Shown here: one piece after another, positions 1 to 9,069 of the stretch
Numbering within the stretch: position 1 is the first letter of the stretch
Layout: every line of letters begins with the position of its first letter
Assembly (NCBI RefSeq): GCF_025821665.1
Contig: NZ_JACKSJ010000037.1
Coordinates: 21,783 to 85,782, forward strand
DNA from: [Mycobacterium] manitobense
Lineage (GTDB): Bacteria > Actinomycetota > Actinomycetes > Mycobacteriales > Mycobacteriaceae
DNA length: 64,000 nt
Direction of reading: 5' to 3'
Notes under the pieces: model-generated
Databases searched by the model: none
What the model was told of the DNA's origin: nothing
The model's input: the letters and a program-made list of their open reading frames with translations, nothing else
Translations under genes and position numbers: made by a program

Positions 1-60
1 TGGTTCTCGTTCCGGTCTGACCCGTTAAACCGGCAGGTCAGGGGTTTAATTCCGCTGGCA
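1..60 (+). other. degenerate tRNA-like 3' half (possible attachment-site remnant)
   Basis: Positions 39-57 fold as a T-arm: a 6-bp stem with one G-G mismatch around a 7-nt TTTAATT loop. Positions 17-33 resemble an anticodon arm with GTT at 24-26, but only three of five stem pairs form. The composition recalls the 3' half of tRNA-Asn. The 5' half would lie outside the window, and no clean acceptor stem or CCA follows. It could be a decayed tRNA or the att remnant of an integrated element, because accessory-looking DNA follows for 20 kb. This is inference from hand folding only. Confidence 0.25.
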
Positions 61-341
61 GAAATTGATCGACCGGTGGCAGGAAGTGAACGCATCGGTG
101 CCGATGCCGGAGAACCGCGAGCACCCGCCGGGGGTCTGCGATGCCGCACGCGCAGCCGCACAGTCCCTCGAGCCGATGGCGCGGCTACGGCTGAGGACCA
201 GCGAAACCGGATCCCGCGATCAACTCGTACCGATCGTCGTCCACCTTGCGAAGACACATGGGTGTGAGGACCTGGACGCCATCGGCGACTCTCCACCCTT
301 GCTATGAGCGCCGGTGTCAGCTGGGAACGTAGTCATCCGCC
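61..341. other. intergenic, no convincing gene
   Basis: A TTG-initiated 80-codon frame runs across this stretch, but it has no ribosome binding site, no recognisable domain and a composition typical of chance high-GC frames. No repeat or hairpin stands out apart from the tRNA-like fragment to its left. Confidence 0.5.
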
Positions 342-1226
342 TCAGGCGTTGAGCTCGGTCTCCAACGTCTCTTCGCGGGCCCACGACGCCAACCGGGCCA
401 GACTGTCAGCGGCCGGCCCCTCTGCAGGTGCCGTGTACACGTTCAGCTGCAGGCCAGGGTCGGTGGGCAAATCCATGGACTCGAAGTTCAGGTCGAGCCG
501 GCCCACCACCGGATGGTTCACATGCTTGCTTCCATGCCCCTTCACCCGCACGTCCCGAGTTGCCCACTGCCGCCGGAAGAGCTCACTACACATCGATAAC
601 TCGCTTACCAAGGCAATGAGCTCCTCGTCGTGGGGATGATGGCCCGCTTCCATGCGCAACATCGCGGCCGCATTTCGCGTCGCCTGGTCGTAGTCGACGA
701 AGAACATCTCGGCTTCCCGGGGCTTCAAGTACACGAACCGCGCCAGGTTGGCGGGCCGTCGCGGGTCGGCCAGTATCGGTGCATACAGCGCGCGACCAAG
801 GTGATTCATGGCGAGCACGTCATGGCGCCCATTACGGATCAACGCCGGCGCACCGGTGAAGGCTTCGAGCACATCCTTCAGCGCCGTGCGCACCGTCGCG
901 GGAGGTGTGTCGTGCCGTCGACCGCCGGACTCCCCGGACTGGCTTGCGAGATGGAACAGGTGATCGCGCTCCGCGTCGTTGAGTTGTAGGGCTGTGGCGA
1001 GCGCGTCGAGCACGCCCTCCGAGGTGCCGGCGAGGCTGCCGCGCTCGATGCGCACGTAGTACTCGACCGACACCCCAGCCAGTAGTGCTACCTCCTCTCG
1101 CCGCAGACCCTCAACTCGACGTCTGCCACCGAAGGTGGGCAGGCCGGCATTCTCGGGTGCGATGCGGGCGCGACGCGACCTCAGGAACTCTCGGATCTCG
1201 GTGCGCAGATCAAGCGTGGCGGCCAT
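342..1226 (-). CDS. XRE-family transcriptional regulator with MmyB-like ligand-binding domain
   Basis: This is a 294-residue DNA-binding regulator. The N-terminal third holds a Cro/C1-type helix-turn-helix (about residues 25-85) with the family signature of a GLRREEVALLAGVS helix followed by a YYVRIERG turn. The rest (about 115-285) matches the MmyB-like, PAS-like ligand-binding domain, including the PALI-NGRHDVLAMN segment and a conserved HPVVG motif near the C-terminus. The start is the ATG at 1226. A TAAAAT hexamer lies exactly six bases before it, so the mRNA is probably leaderless. It lies 94 bp downstream of the SDR gene on the same strand. In this family the usual target is an adjacent oxidoreductase, so it probably controls that gene. 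The ligand is unknown. A paralogue sits at 5009-5899 and a broken copy near 10.2 kb. Confidence 0.9.
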   Translation of the reverse strand: MAATLDLRTEIREFLRSRRARIAPENAGLPTFGGRRRVEGLRREEVALLAGVSVEYYVRIERGSLAGTSEGVLDALATALQLNDAERDHLFHLASQSGESGGRRHDTPPATVRTALKDVLEAFTGAPALIRNGRHDVLAMNHLGRALYAPILADPRRPANLARFVYLKPREAEMFFVDYDQATRNAAAMLRMEAGHHPHDEELIALVSELSMCSELFRRQWATRDVRVKGHGSKHVNHPVVGRLDLNFESMDLPTDPGLQLNVYTAPAEGPAADSLARLASWAREETLETELNA

Positions 1227-1232
1227 TCACTG

Positions 1233-1238
1233 ATTTTA
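1233..1238 (-). promoter_or_regulatory. -10 box of a probable leaderless promoter
   Basis: On the minus strand TAAAAT is followed by six bases and then the ATG of the XRE regulator. This is the usual mycobacterial leaderless arrangement, in which transcription starts at the A of the ATG. Confidence 0.6.
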
Positions 1239-1320
1239 GGCCCGCACGAAACCGAAGGGTGTGCCGACAATCCCCAGAGCCTCGGCGTCTATCAGGGCGG
1301 TCGGTGTCGGCGCCCCTGGC

Positions 1321-2145
1321 TCACGCGGTAGTGGCGATCCCTCCGTCGACGGGGATGATGGTGCCCGTCAGGTACGCGCCGGCCCGGCTGGCGAGGAACA
1401 CCGCGACACCGGCCATGTCGTCGTCGCGGCCGATCCGGCGCAGCGGGGCCGACGCCGCGATTTCCTCGCCGAACTCGTCGAGGGTGTCCGCCATCATCGT
1501 CGACGGGAACGGTCCCGGCGCCACCGCGTTCACCGTGATGTGCTGCGGGCCCAGCTCCTTGGCGAGCACTCTGGTGAGTTGATGCAGCGCAGCCTTGCTG
1601 CTGGAGTACGAGTAGTTGGGCCGCGCGGGGATGTGGATGGCGGCGATGCTGCCGATGTTGATGATCCGCGCGGGGTCGTCGGCGGTCCCAGCCCACCGAA
1701 GTGCAGGCAGCAACGCCTGCACCAGCCAAAACGGCGACTTCAGGTTGAGGTCGATCACCGTGTCCCAGGCAGTGTCTGGGAACGTCTCCAACGGCTCGTC
1801 CCACAGCGCACCCGCATTGTTGACGAGGAGGTCGAGACTCCCGAAGTCGGCCGTGACGAGTTGAGAGAGGCGCTCACACTCCTCGTGCCGGGACAGGTCG
1901 GCGGGGACCGCCCGGACGTCGCCGAATTCGGACAACTGTTCCTGCGCCTGAGCGCACACCTCCTCGTTGCGTGAGCTGATGATCACGCGAGCGCCCGCCT
2001 GCAGAAGCCCGCGCGCAATCATCATCCCGATGCCCCTCGTGCCGCCGGTAACCAGGCCGCGCTTGCCACTTAGATCGAAGAGCTCTGTCTGCGTAACGAA
2101 TTGGGTGTTGACCACGTGGCTCGTTTCTCCGCTTCTCGGCTTCAT
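1321..2145 (-). CDS. SDR-family NAD(P)-dependent oxidoreductase
   Basis: This is a classical short-chain dehydrogenase of 274 residues. The cofactor motif TGGTRGIG is at residues 33-40, the NNAG motif follows beta-4, and the catalytic serine/tyrosine/lysine set includes a YSSSK box (Tyr-x3-Lys). The C-terminus carries the usual TG-x-IPVDGG segment. The TGG-type glycine motif and overall layout resemble gluconate 5-dehydrogenase and 3-oxoacyl reductase-like SDRs, but the substrate cannot be read from sequence. The ATG at 2145 is supported by a GGAGAG about five bases upstream. An internal GTG at 2115 is an alternative. The XRE regulator follows 94 bp downstream on the same strand, so the two may be co-transcribed. 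Confidence 0.9.
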   Translation of the reverse strand: MKPRSGETSHVVNTQFVTQTELFDLSGKRGLVTGGTRGIGMMIARGLLQAGARVIISSRNEEVCAQAQEQLSEFGDVRAVPADLSRHEECERLSQLVTADFGSLDLLVNNAGALWDEPLETFPDTAWDTVIDLNLKSPFWLVQALLPALRWAGTADDPARIINIGSIAAIHIPARPNYSYSSSKAALHQLTRVLAKELGPQHITVNAVAPGPFPSTMMADTLDEFGEEIAASAPLRRIGRDDDMAGVAVFLASRAGAYLTGTIIPVDGGIATTA

Positions 2146-2761
2146 TGCTTCTCTCCAATCAAGCTAGGCGGCATTCCCGAGCCCAAAGAGATCCCCGCAG
2201 TACGGGTACTGCCAGGGTCCCCCAGGTTTGGTCGCAACAACGCGGCGGCAATGACGAAGGGTTACCGCCCCGACCGGTCGGACATCATCGGCGCCCTTGG
2301 CTGCGTGGCCGGCGTGCACGTCATCACGTATGCCCCATGAGACCTGACACTGCACAAGCGATCACTGTCACAGTCCGCGCAGCGACCTCAGGGGTCTGCA
2401 CACGGTGCATTGTGGAGATCCAGCGGTCGTTGGCTCTAGAGCGGGCCAGCGCGTCACCGAGGATGACCAGTAGCGCGCCGTCGGCGGGCCGAACCCAGCA
2501 GTCGGCGCCACTCCGGTGCCGCGTATCGGAACGAATATGACGGGATCGAATATGGCGGATTACCAGCATGCGCGGGATAGCCTGTTGGACATCTGAATAC
2601 GGGGTTGACGAGGGCCGATCAGAAACTCCGCCAGCCAGTGGCTCTCGCGACCACATCAAAGAATTGCGGTGGATTGTCGGTGCAGTCGGCGGCCAAGCTG
2701 GGTGCAGCGTTGGCTCGTCACCCAAGACGCGCAACGGCTTGAATCCCAGACCTGCCACGCC
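2146..2761. other. intergenic, no gene recognised
   Basis: About 616 bp lie between the divergently placed SDR start and the stop of the monooxygenase gene. Several open frames of 60-145 codons exist on both strands, but none has a convincing start context, domain or protein-like composition. A short direct repeat, GAATATG, occurs near 2532-2550. I see no hairpin terminator. Confidence 0.5.
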
Positions 2762-3817
2762 TTAACCCGTGGACGCGCCCGCGAAACTCGGCTCCCATCC
2801 CAGCGCCGGGGCCACGTAGCGGGCAAAAGTCTCGAGAATGTGTAGGTTCAGGTCCACCCCGAGCTGACTGGGAATCGTGAGCATGAGCGTGTCAGCCGAT
2901 TGGATTGCGGCATCGGCCTTCAATTGATCGATGAGGACGTCGGGATCGGCAGCATACGTCTTGCCGAAGGTCGAGCGGAACCCGTCGATGATGCCGACCT
3001 GGTCCGCCGAATCGTCTCCCCGCGGGCCGAAGTAATGCCGGTCCAGTTCCGTGACCAACGGGAAGATGCTGCGAGTTACCGAGACTCGCGGAGCACGAGT
3101 GTGACCTGCGGCCACCCATGCCGCACGGAACTGGTCGATCTGCTCAGCCTGGAGGTCTGCGAAGGCATCCCCGGTGGCCTCGGTCAGCAGCGTCGAACTC
3201 ATCAAATTGACGCCTACGGTGCCCGCCCATCTCGCGGTCTCCCGCGATGCGGCGCCCCACCAGATACGCTCTGCCAGTCCTGCCGATTGCGGCTCGATGC
3301 GCAGCTTTCCGACTCGCCCAAACTGTCGGGGATCGGCGTCGGCGATACCCTCGCCGCGGACGGCACGCAGGAACAGTTCGAACTTGTCCCGGGCGATGTC
3401 GGCGCCACGCGGATCGGTGGAATCGCTGTAGCCGAAGGCCTCCCAACCGCGTAGCGCCGGCTCGGGCGACCCGCGACTGACTCCGAGTGCCACCCGCCCC
3501 TCGGAAAGCAAATCGAGCGCAGCCGCCTCCTCAGCGAGGTGGAGCGGGTTCTCATACCGCATGTCGATCACACCGGTTCCAACCTCGATGTGACGAGTAC
3601 GGGCAGCGATCGCAGCAAGCAGCGGCATGGGGGCAGCGGACTGCCGGGCGAAGTGGTGAACGCGAAAGTATGCACCGTTGACGCCTAGTTCGTCGGCACC
3701 TGTTGCGATATCCACTGCATCGCGCAGCATGTCTGCGGCGCCGGACCCACCGGCGGATGCGTAGTGCCCAAAGCTCAAGAATCCGAAAGCTTTCACGGCG
3801 GCATAAACCTCATTCAC
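2762..3817 (-). CDS. LLM-class flavin-dependent oxidoreductase (luciferase-like)
   Basis: This is a bacterial luciferase-like TIM-barrel monooxygenase of about 351 residues. It shows the opening KAFGFLSFGHY strand, a GVNGAYFRVHHFARQ segment corresponding to the flavin-binding early barrel, the HIEVGTGVIDMRYENPLHLAEEAAALD block typical of the family, and GVSRGSPEPA further on. It probably uses reduced FMN or F420 and a small organic substrate, which is not identifiable here. The listed start is the GTG at 3817. The GTG at 3796, giving a protein that begins with KAFGF, is equally likely because relatives usually start there. Neither has a strong ribosome binding site. It stands alone, with long intergenic DNA on both sides. 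Confidence 0.88.
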   Translation of the reverse strand: MNEVYAAVKAFGFLSFGHYASAGGSGAADMLRDAVDIATGADELGVNGAYFRVHHFARQSAAPMPLLAAIAARTRHIEVGTGVIDMRYENPLHLAEEAAALDLLSEGRVALGVSRGSPEPALRGWEAFGYSDSTDPRGADIARDKFELFLRAVRGEGIADADPRQFGRVGKLRIEPQSAGLAERIWWGAASRETARWAGTVGVNLMSSTLLTEATGDAFADLQAEQIDQFRAAWVAAGHTRAPRVSVTRSIFPLVTELDRHYFGPRGDDSADQVGIIDGFRSTFGKTYAADPDVLIDQLKADAAIQSADTLMLTIPSQLGVDLNLHILETFARYVAPALGWEPSFAGASTG

Positions 3818-4286
3818 CGTTCAGGTATTCCCGGGTCTTGGTCAAGTTCACCAGCCGGAAGTAGGAATCGGAGCGGGCGCCAACACAGCGACAGCGTGCT
3901 GGCCGCTGGACGAGTCGACACGCGCGCGTTCGTGTCGTCGTGTCGGACGTGCAGGACACTGACCGCTCGGGAGTACTCAACACGTACATGCGGGCTTTCG
4001 GTCGGCGAAGCGGGTCGTAGGGCGGATTGGCTGGTCCCGCGATATGCGGATTGCCTTTCGCTTCACTGCGAGTCAGCACCTCGCCCATCAGGGTGGGGCT
4101 GTCTGCGTCGCAGCGCTCGTCATGTGTCGTACCCGGGCAGATCCACACGGGGCTGGTGACCGGTCGCGTCGACCTCGTCGGGTTCGGCCCGACCCGCCGA
4201 CGCGTCGTCCCAGCGCGCGATCATCGTCTGATGGGTCCAGGCAGGCGATATTGCTCACGCGGGTGAGCTGGAGTCATGGCGGTGCG
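3818..4286. other. intergenic, no gene recognised
   Basis: About 470 bp lie between the divergent monooxygenase and GNAT genes. The open frames present overlap each other on opposite strands and show no domain or start signal. The stretch presumably holds both promoters. The only recognisable element is the -10 box at its right edge. Confidence 0.5.
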
Positions 4287-4292
4287 TAATCT
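4287..4292 (+). promoter_or_regulatory. -10 box of a probable leaderless promoter
   Basis: TAATCT is followed by six bases and the GTG start of the GNAT gene. The spacing matches the other leaderless promoters in this window. Confidence 0.6.
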
Positions 4293-4298
4293 GTCCTG

Positions 4299-4754
4299 GT
4301 GGTGATCCGTCTTGCTACCTCTGATGACGTCACCAAGATCACGCAGATAGTCGGCGACGCGTACAGCCCGTTTGTTGAACGCATCGGCCGCGCACCGGCC
4401 CCGATGAGCGTCGACTACTCCGACGTCGTCGCGCGTGGCTCCGCGCGCGTCCTTGTGGACGACGGGGAGGTTGTAGGAGTGCTGGTCATCCGGACCGACT
4501 TGGATCATCTGTCCATCGAGAATGTGGCTGTCGCGCCGCGCGCGCAGGGCCAGGGCCATGGGCGTGCGCTTCTGTCCGACGCAGAAGGTCTGGCGCGTGA
4601 ATGCGGGCTCTCCGAACTGCGGCTGTACACCAATGAGGCAATGACCGAGAACCTCCGGCTCTACGCGAGATTGGGCTATGTCGAAGTGGACCGCCGGCGG
4701 GTGGACGGCTTCTCTCGCGTGTTTTTCGTGCGCGCAGTCGAACCTCGTGGTTGA
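4299..4754 (+). CDS. GNAT-family N-acetyltransferase
   Basis: This is a 151-residue single-domain acetyltransferase that uses acetyl-CoA. The central IENVAVAPRAQGQGHGRALL segment is the GNAT motif A with the RxxGxG/A pyrophosphate-binding loop. The ELRLYTNEAMTENLRLYARLGY segment is motif B, ending in the common LGYxEVDRR-x-DGFSRVF tail seen in small-molecule GNATs. The acceptor substrate is unknown. Two GTG codons are adjacent (4299 and 4302). The first is chosen because a TAATCT -10 box lies six bases upstream, pointing to leaderless translation. It is monocistronic, with about 250 bp of empty sequence before the next gene. Confidence 0.9.
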   Translation: MVIRLATSDDVTKITQIVGDAYSPFVERIGRAPAPMSVDYSDVVARGSARVLVDDGEVVGVLVIRTDLDHLSIENVAVAPRAQGQGHGRALLSDAEGLARECGLSELRLYTNEAMTENLRLYARLGYVEVDRRRVDGFSRVFFVRAVEPRG

Positions 4755-5008
4755 ACATTCACTCGGGACAGTGGCGTCGGCCGTGGACTTCAGTGCCAAA
4801 CCATGCCACGGTTGGCGGGAAGTCCCTGAGTGAAATGCTTTATGAGAGAGAATTTCTCGAGAGAGGCAGGCTGCGGACGGCGGATGCAAGAGGTTCACTT
4901 GCGAATAGGACCAAGGCGGCGCCGACAGTCAGCTTGATGAGGGGGGAGCGTTCCAGCCCTATGCCGTCGACTCGCTCTCGAATGCCGCAGCTCGGCGCCC
5001 GGATGAGC

Positions 5009-5899
5009 TCAAATGCGGGATCTGTCGGAAGGCTCGCGGTCGAGCATGGGTGTGCCCAGAGTTCGCAGCAGCGCCAGCGCCCGTTCCGATGGTGACCCCG
5101 CGGCGGTGGTGATCACGATCAGACTCTGACCGGGCGAGCGCGCAATGGTCAGGGTCTGCTGAGTGACAGTCAGGGCGCCGACCACAGGATGGTGCAGGTC
5201 GTAGGTCGCGGCGTCGCAGGGGGTGATCCGATGATCGCCCCACATGGTGACGAACTCCGGACTCTTCATCGTCAGCTCACCGATGAGGGCGGCAAGGTCA
5301 CGGTCGTCCGGATGGCGTCCCATGGCGATCCGCAGATTGCCCACCACTGCTCTGGCCTTGCGTCGCCAGTCCGTGTAGAGCTCGCGCTGGTGTCCGTCCA
5401 GGAACACCATTCGGCTCATGTTGGGCCGGTTCACCACATCGTCCACGGCGGCCCGGTCCACATGTCCAGCCAGCAGCGCGTGCCCTAGGTGATTCCAGGC
5501 CAAGACATCGGTGCGCCGGCCCAGAACCAGCGCCGGCGTCCCGTCGAGCGCGCGCATCAGGTCCCGAGTCTCGTCGCTCACCTTCTCCGGCCGCGGGCGC
5601 CGCAGCCGAGCTGCCCGCCGGGCAGCCCCGGCCAACCGTTCGAGGTGTTCACGTTCGTGCGTATCCAGCTGCAGCGCACCAGCAATCGCTTCCAGGACCT
5701 CGAGTGAGGCACCGCGGGAGATCCCCTGCTCGAGCCGCGTGTAGTAGGACACGCTGACTCCCGCCAGGTACGCGACCTCGTCGCGACGCAGACCCTGCAC
5801 CCGCCGGCGCGCACCGAAGTCCCGCACACCGACGTCCTCGGGGCGGGTACGTGCCCGGCGCGCCTGCAGGAATTCTCCGAGTGGCCCAGGTCCGTCCAT
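5009..5899 (-). CDS. XRE-family transcriptional regulator with MmyB-like ligand-binding domain
   Basis: This is a 296-residue regulator of the same architecture as 342-1226: an N-terminal helix-turn-helix with the GLRRDEVAYLAGVSVSYYTRLEQG core, then a PAS-like ligand-binding domain containing PALVLGRRTDVLAWN, RMVFLDGHQRELYTDW and a conserved HPVVG motif. The ATG at 5899 is preferred over an upstream in-frame start at 5935 because a GATACT box lies six bases before it. It is divergent from the metallo-hydrolase and esterase genes, with a 127-bp gap, so it is the obvious candidate regulator of that pair. The effector is unknown. Confidence 0.9.
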   Translation of the reverse strand: MDGPGPLGEFLQARRARTRPEDVGVRDFGARRRVQGLRRDEVAYLAGVSVSYYTRLEQGISRGASLEVLEAIAGALQLDTHEREHLERLAGAARRAARLRRPRPEKVSDETRDLMRALDGTPALVLGRRTDVLAWNHLGHALLAGHVDRAAVDDVVNRPNMSRMVFLDGHQRELYTDWRRKARAVVGNLRIAMGRHPDDRDLAALIGELTMKSPEFVTMWGDHRITPCDAATYDLHHPVVGALTVTQQTLTIARSPGQSLIVITTAAGSPSERALALLRTLGTPMLDREPSDRSRI

Positions 5900-6026
5900 C
5901 TCTTCAGTATCCGTGCGCAGTGGGATCCCAGCCACCCCCTGCCAGGGGTAGGACCGACGAGGTGTGGTTGGCGACCGCGCCCGTCGACAGACTCGTGTGA
6001 GTACCGGCGATGACCAAGGAAGTCAC

Positions 6027-6932
6027 ATGGAACAGATCGAATTGGGCGACGTCACCGTCACCCGCGTCAAGGAGTACTACGGCTCCGTGGACATGGGTCC
6101 CGCGGACTTCTTCCCAGAGAGCGCCAAGCACGACTGGGAAGCCAACAAGCAGTGGCTGACCCCCGATTTCTGGGATCCTGGAACCGATCAGTGCATCTCG
6201 GCGATCCAGACCTGGGTGCTGCGCAGCGAGGGCCGGACCATCCTGATCGACACCGGTGTCGGCAACCACAAGGAGCGGCCGTATGTCCCGGTGTGGAACC
6301 AGCTCGACACAGCGTTTCTCGACAATCTGGCCGCCGCAGGCGTAGCGCCCGAGAACGTCGACCTGGTGATCAACACCCACCTGCATATCGACCACGTGGG
6401 GTGGAACACCCGCCTGGACGGTTCGACGTGGGTGCCCACATTCCCGAATGCGACCTACCTGATGCCACAACGCGACTTCGACTTCTGGAACCCGGCCAAC
6501 GTCCACAAACCGGCTGCCAGCCGCGGAAGTTTGAATGTGTTCGAAGACAGCGTCACCCCGGTCCACGAAGCCGGGTCGACACGTCTGTGGGATGGGACCT
6601 ACCAGATCGACAAGAATCTACGGCTGGACCTCGCGCCCGGACACACCCCCGGCTCGTCGGCCCTGACCTTGGAATCCGGCGGAGACCGTGCGGTGTTTGT
6701 CGGGGACCTCATCCACACCCCGCTGCAGATCGTCACACCGCACACCAACAGCTGCTTCTGCGAAGACCCCGCGGCATCACGCAACACCAGGCACAAGCTG
6801 CTGGGCCGCGCCAGCGACGACAACGCGCTCCTCTTTCCGGCGCACCTCGGCGGACACGGCGCTGTCGAAGTGGTCCGCGACGGCTCCAGCTTCGCGATCA
6901 AGGGCTGGGCCGGCTTCGCCCGTATCAGTTGA
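6027..6932 (+). CDS. MBL-fold metallo-hydrolase
   Basis: This is a 301-residue metallo-beta-lactamase-fold hydrolase. The zinc motif THLHIDH (His118, His120, Asp122, His123) is intact. Further metal ligands are apparent in APGHTPGS (about residue 218), GDLIHTPLQ (about 240) and LLFPAHLGG near the C-terminus. Sequence features are closest to the lactonase/organophosphate-hydrolase branch, such as methyl parathion hydrolase and AiiA-type lactonases. The ATG at 6027 is chosen because AAGGA lies seven bases upstream; a longer frame from 5964 has no support. It is followed after 25 bp by a carboxylesterase, so the pair probably forms an operon for hydrolysing lactone- or ester-containing compounds. 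There is no signal peptide. Confidence 0.9.
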   Translation: MEQIELGDVTVTRVKEYYGSVDMGPADFFPESAKHDWEANKQWLTPDFWDPGTDQCISAIQTWVLRSEGRTILIDTGVGNHKERPYVPVWNQLDTAFLDNLAAAGVAPENVDLVINTHLHIDHVGWNTRLDGSTWVPTFPNATYLMPQRDFDFWNPANVHKPAASRGSLNVFEDSVTPVHEAGSTRLWDGTYQIDKNLRLDLAPGHTPGSSALTLESGGDRAVFVGDLIHTPLQIVTPHTNSCFCEDPAASRNTRHKLLGRASDDNALLFPAHLGGHGAVEVVRDGSSFAIKGWAGFARIS

Positions 6933-6957
6933 TCGTCCGTCACTTCAGGAGGACCTT

Positions 6958-8397
6958 TTGTCTCAGAACAACGCTCCCGTCGTCCGAACACCGGCCGGCG
7001 CGGTGCGCGGAGTCTGCGACCATGGCAGCGAGCGCTACCGGGCCATCCCCTACGCCGCCACCCCGACGGGGGCGGCCCGCTTCGGCCCGCCGGCACCGCA
7101 CCCGGGTTGGCGCGGTGTCCGCGACGCGACCGGTCCCGGGGCGACGGCGCCACAGCCCATCCGAGACTTCGGTGCACTCGACATGCGGCCCTACTTCGGC
7201 CCCGGGTGGGTGCGCGGCACGGACTATCTGACGCTCGACGTTCACACTCCCGCCGCCGACGATGCGGCGCGACCGGTGATGGTGTTCGTCCACGGCGGCG
7301 GCTTCGTCACCGGGTCGTCGCAGGCCTCGCTGTACGACGGCCATGCGTTCGCCCGTGACGGCGTGGTGCTCGTCATCCTCAACTACCGCTTGGGGGTGGC
7401 CGGGTTTCTCGATGTCGGCGGGGCGCCGCGCAACCGTGGACTGCTTGATGTGCTGGCCGCCCTCAAGTGGGTTCAGGACGCGATCAGTGCGTTCGGTGGT
7501 GATCCCGCCAACGTGACCGTGTTCGGTCAGTCCGCGGGCGCCACCCTGGTGGGGGCTCTGCTCGCCACACCGGAAGCCACCGGGTTGTTCCAGCAGGCCA
7601 TCATGCAGAGTGGCAGCGGCACAGGGGCGTTCACACCGGAGCAGGCGGAACGGGTCACCCGCGCGGTCGCTACCGAGCTGAGCGTGAGGGCGACCGCGGA
7701 CGGGTTGGGGAACATCTCAGACGAGCAGTTTGTCGCCGTGCTACCGAAGCTGGCTGGCCTGGACCTGCAGACCGCCTCCGACGTAGATCCGCTGGTAGGT
7801 CTGAGCCCGTTCAGCCTCGTCCTGGACGACCAACCCGCCGACGCACTAGCCAAGGGCCCCGCGGCAGATGTCGCTCTACTGATCGGCACCAACACCGAGG
7901 AGGGCAACCTCTACCTCGTTCCGCAGGGCCGGTTCGAGACGTCGATGCACGCGGACGTTCTAGCCGTGGCGGCGCGGAGCCATGCAGACCCCCGGACCGC
8001 CATGGATGCCGTGGCGGCTCGGCTGCCCCATGCCACCCGCGGCCAGCTCCGTTCGGCCCTGCTCGGTGAGGCGCTCTTCGGAGCCGGCTCGGCCCGGATG
8101 GCGCGGGCTCACGCGTCGATTTCACCGCGAGGCACCTATGTCTACCGGTTCGGGTTCCGCTCGAACGCGGTCGACGGCAAGCTCGGAGCGGCGCACACGG
8201 TGGAGCTTCCCTTCGTCTTCGACATCGCCGGTTCGCCCTGGTTGCACGGGGAGGCGGGGCTGCTCGGCCCCGATCCCGTTCCGCATGGCCTTGCGGGTGA
8301 GATGCATCGGTCCTGGGTCGCGTTTGCCCGCAATGGTTCTCCAGGCTGGGATGCATACCGCGGGGCGGCCGGTGTGATCGAGCACTTCGGGGACTGA
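6958..8397 (+). CDS. type B carboxylesterase / para-nitrobenzyl esterase family
   Basis: This is an alpha/beta-hydrolase of 479 residues. The oxyanion-hole motif HGGGF is at 112-116 and the nucleophile elbow FGQSAGA has Ser192. The acidic residue is probably in the GTNTEEGN segment, and the catalytic His in GAAHTVELPF, which is the standard Ser-Glu-His order of this family. The TTG at 6958 is favoured because AGGAGG lies five bases upstream. It begins 25 bp after the MBL hydrolase and is most likely co-transcribed with it. No signal peptide is seen, so it should be cytoplasmic. The family hydrolyses carboxylic esters; the natural substrate cannot be assigned. Confidence 0.93.
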   Translation: MSQNNAPVVRTPAGAVRGVCDHGSERYRAIPYAATPTGAARFGPPAPHPGWRGVRDATGPGATAPQPIRDFGALDMRPYFGPGWVRGTDYLTLDVHTPAADDAARPVMVFVHGGGFVTGSSQASLYDGHAFARDGVVLVILNYRLGVAGFLDVGGAPRNRGLLDVLAALKWVQDAISAFGGDPANVTVFGQSAGATLVGALLATPEATGLFQQAIMQSGSGTGAFTPEQAERVTRAVATELSVRATADGLGNISDEQFVAVLPKLAGLDLQTASDVDPLVGLSPFSLVLDDQPADALAKGPAADVALLIGTNTEEGNLYLVPQGRFETSMHADVLAVAARSHADPRTAMDAVAARLPHATRGQLRSALLGEALFGAGSARMARAHASISPRGTYVYRFGFRSNAVDGKLGAAHTVELPFVFDIAGSPWLHGEAGLLGPDPVPHGLAGEMHRSWVAFARNGSPGWDAYRGAAGVIEHFGD

Positions 8398-8838
8398 GGC
8401 TTCGCCACGCCATTCACAACCGACCTGCGAACGAGGATGCAGTTCTCGCGACCGTGCGACGGACGGTCACGGGCCGCCCTGCAGGCCCGAGGGAGTTGGC
8501 AGGCCGAAGCCGCTGACGTCGATTTCGGCTTGCGTTGTGAGCTGGACGCCACCGATCAGCCGTGTCCAGACTCGCGATACGCTCTGCAGCACGCTTTCCA
8601 ATGGCGCGCCATCACCCGACATGCGCTGGTCCGGGAGCGTTGGCTGAGCGCAGTGCTGCAAGTGGGGTCTTGAGAAGCACCGGGCGCCCATCGTTGAATT
8701 CGATGACGTTGGCGCTCCGCGTCGGGTAGGCGTTTCGTCCCTACTGCGCGGCGGTGAGGGCCTGTCCGGATGATGCGGCATCGTCGCGAGGACGTTCGGC
8801 GCCACTGACCGCCCAACTGTACGTTCGTACGGCGTTGC
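8398..8838. other. intergenic, decayed DNA
   Basis: No convincing gene is present between the esterase and the 109-bp repeat. Open frames on both strands lack domains. A short palindrome GTACGTTCGTAC at 8819-8830 has the look of a TetR-family operator but has no gene beside it, which suggests leftover regulatory DNA. Confidence 0.45.
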
Positions 8839-8947
8839 AGGTTCCCATTTTTCCTGTCACATGCCGACCCGTTGACCTGCGAGGATGCGGTTTGTCCCAG
8901 GCGGTGTCATTCGGAGTTTGTCCCAAGTTCGTGTCATTTCCTCTAGC
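8839..8947 (+). repeat. 109-bp dispersed repeat, copy 1 (probable IS-end remnant)
   Basis: It is nearly identical to 14676-14784, in the same orientation, with four differences by hand comparison. It contains two adjacent 26-bp units (8891-8916 and 8917-8942), each with TTTGTCCCA, five variable bases, then GTGTCATT. Repeated terminal blocks like this are typical of IS21-family ends, where the transposase binds several copies. No transposase gene accompanies it. Confidence 0.75.
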
Positions 8948-9069
8948 CGCCGAAATGATGGGCCGCAGAGGTCGCGGTCAGTCGCGCAATGCCGAGCTGT
9001 CAATTGGTCGCGATCAGTCACAGTGACGGCCCTGGAGGTTGTTCTGCGCGGTGTCAAAACCGCATCTTG

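Noticed and set aside
65..307. 80-codon frame near the left edge
   Set aside because: TTG start without ribosome binding site, no domain, and an overlapping frame in another phase looks equally good.
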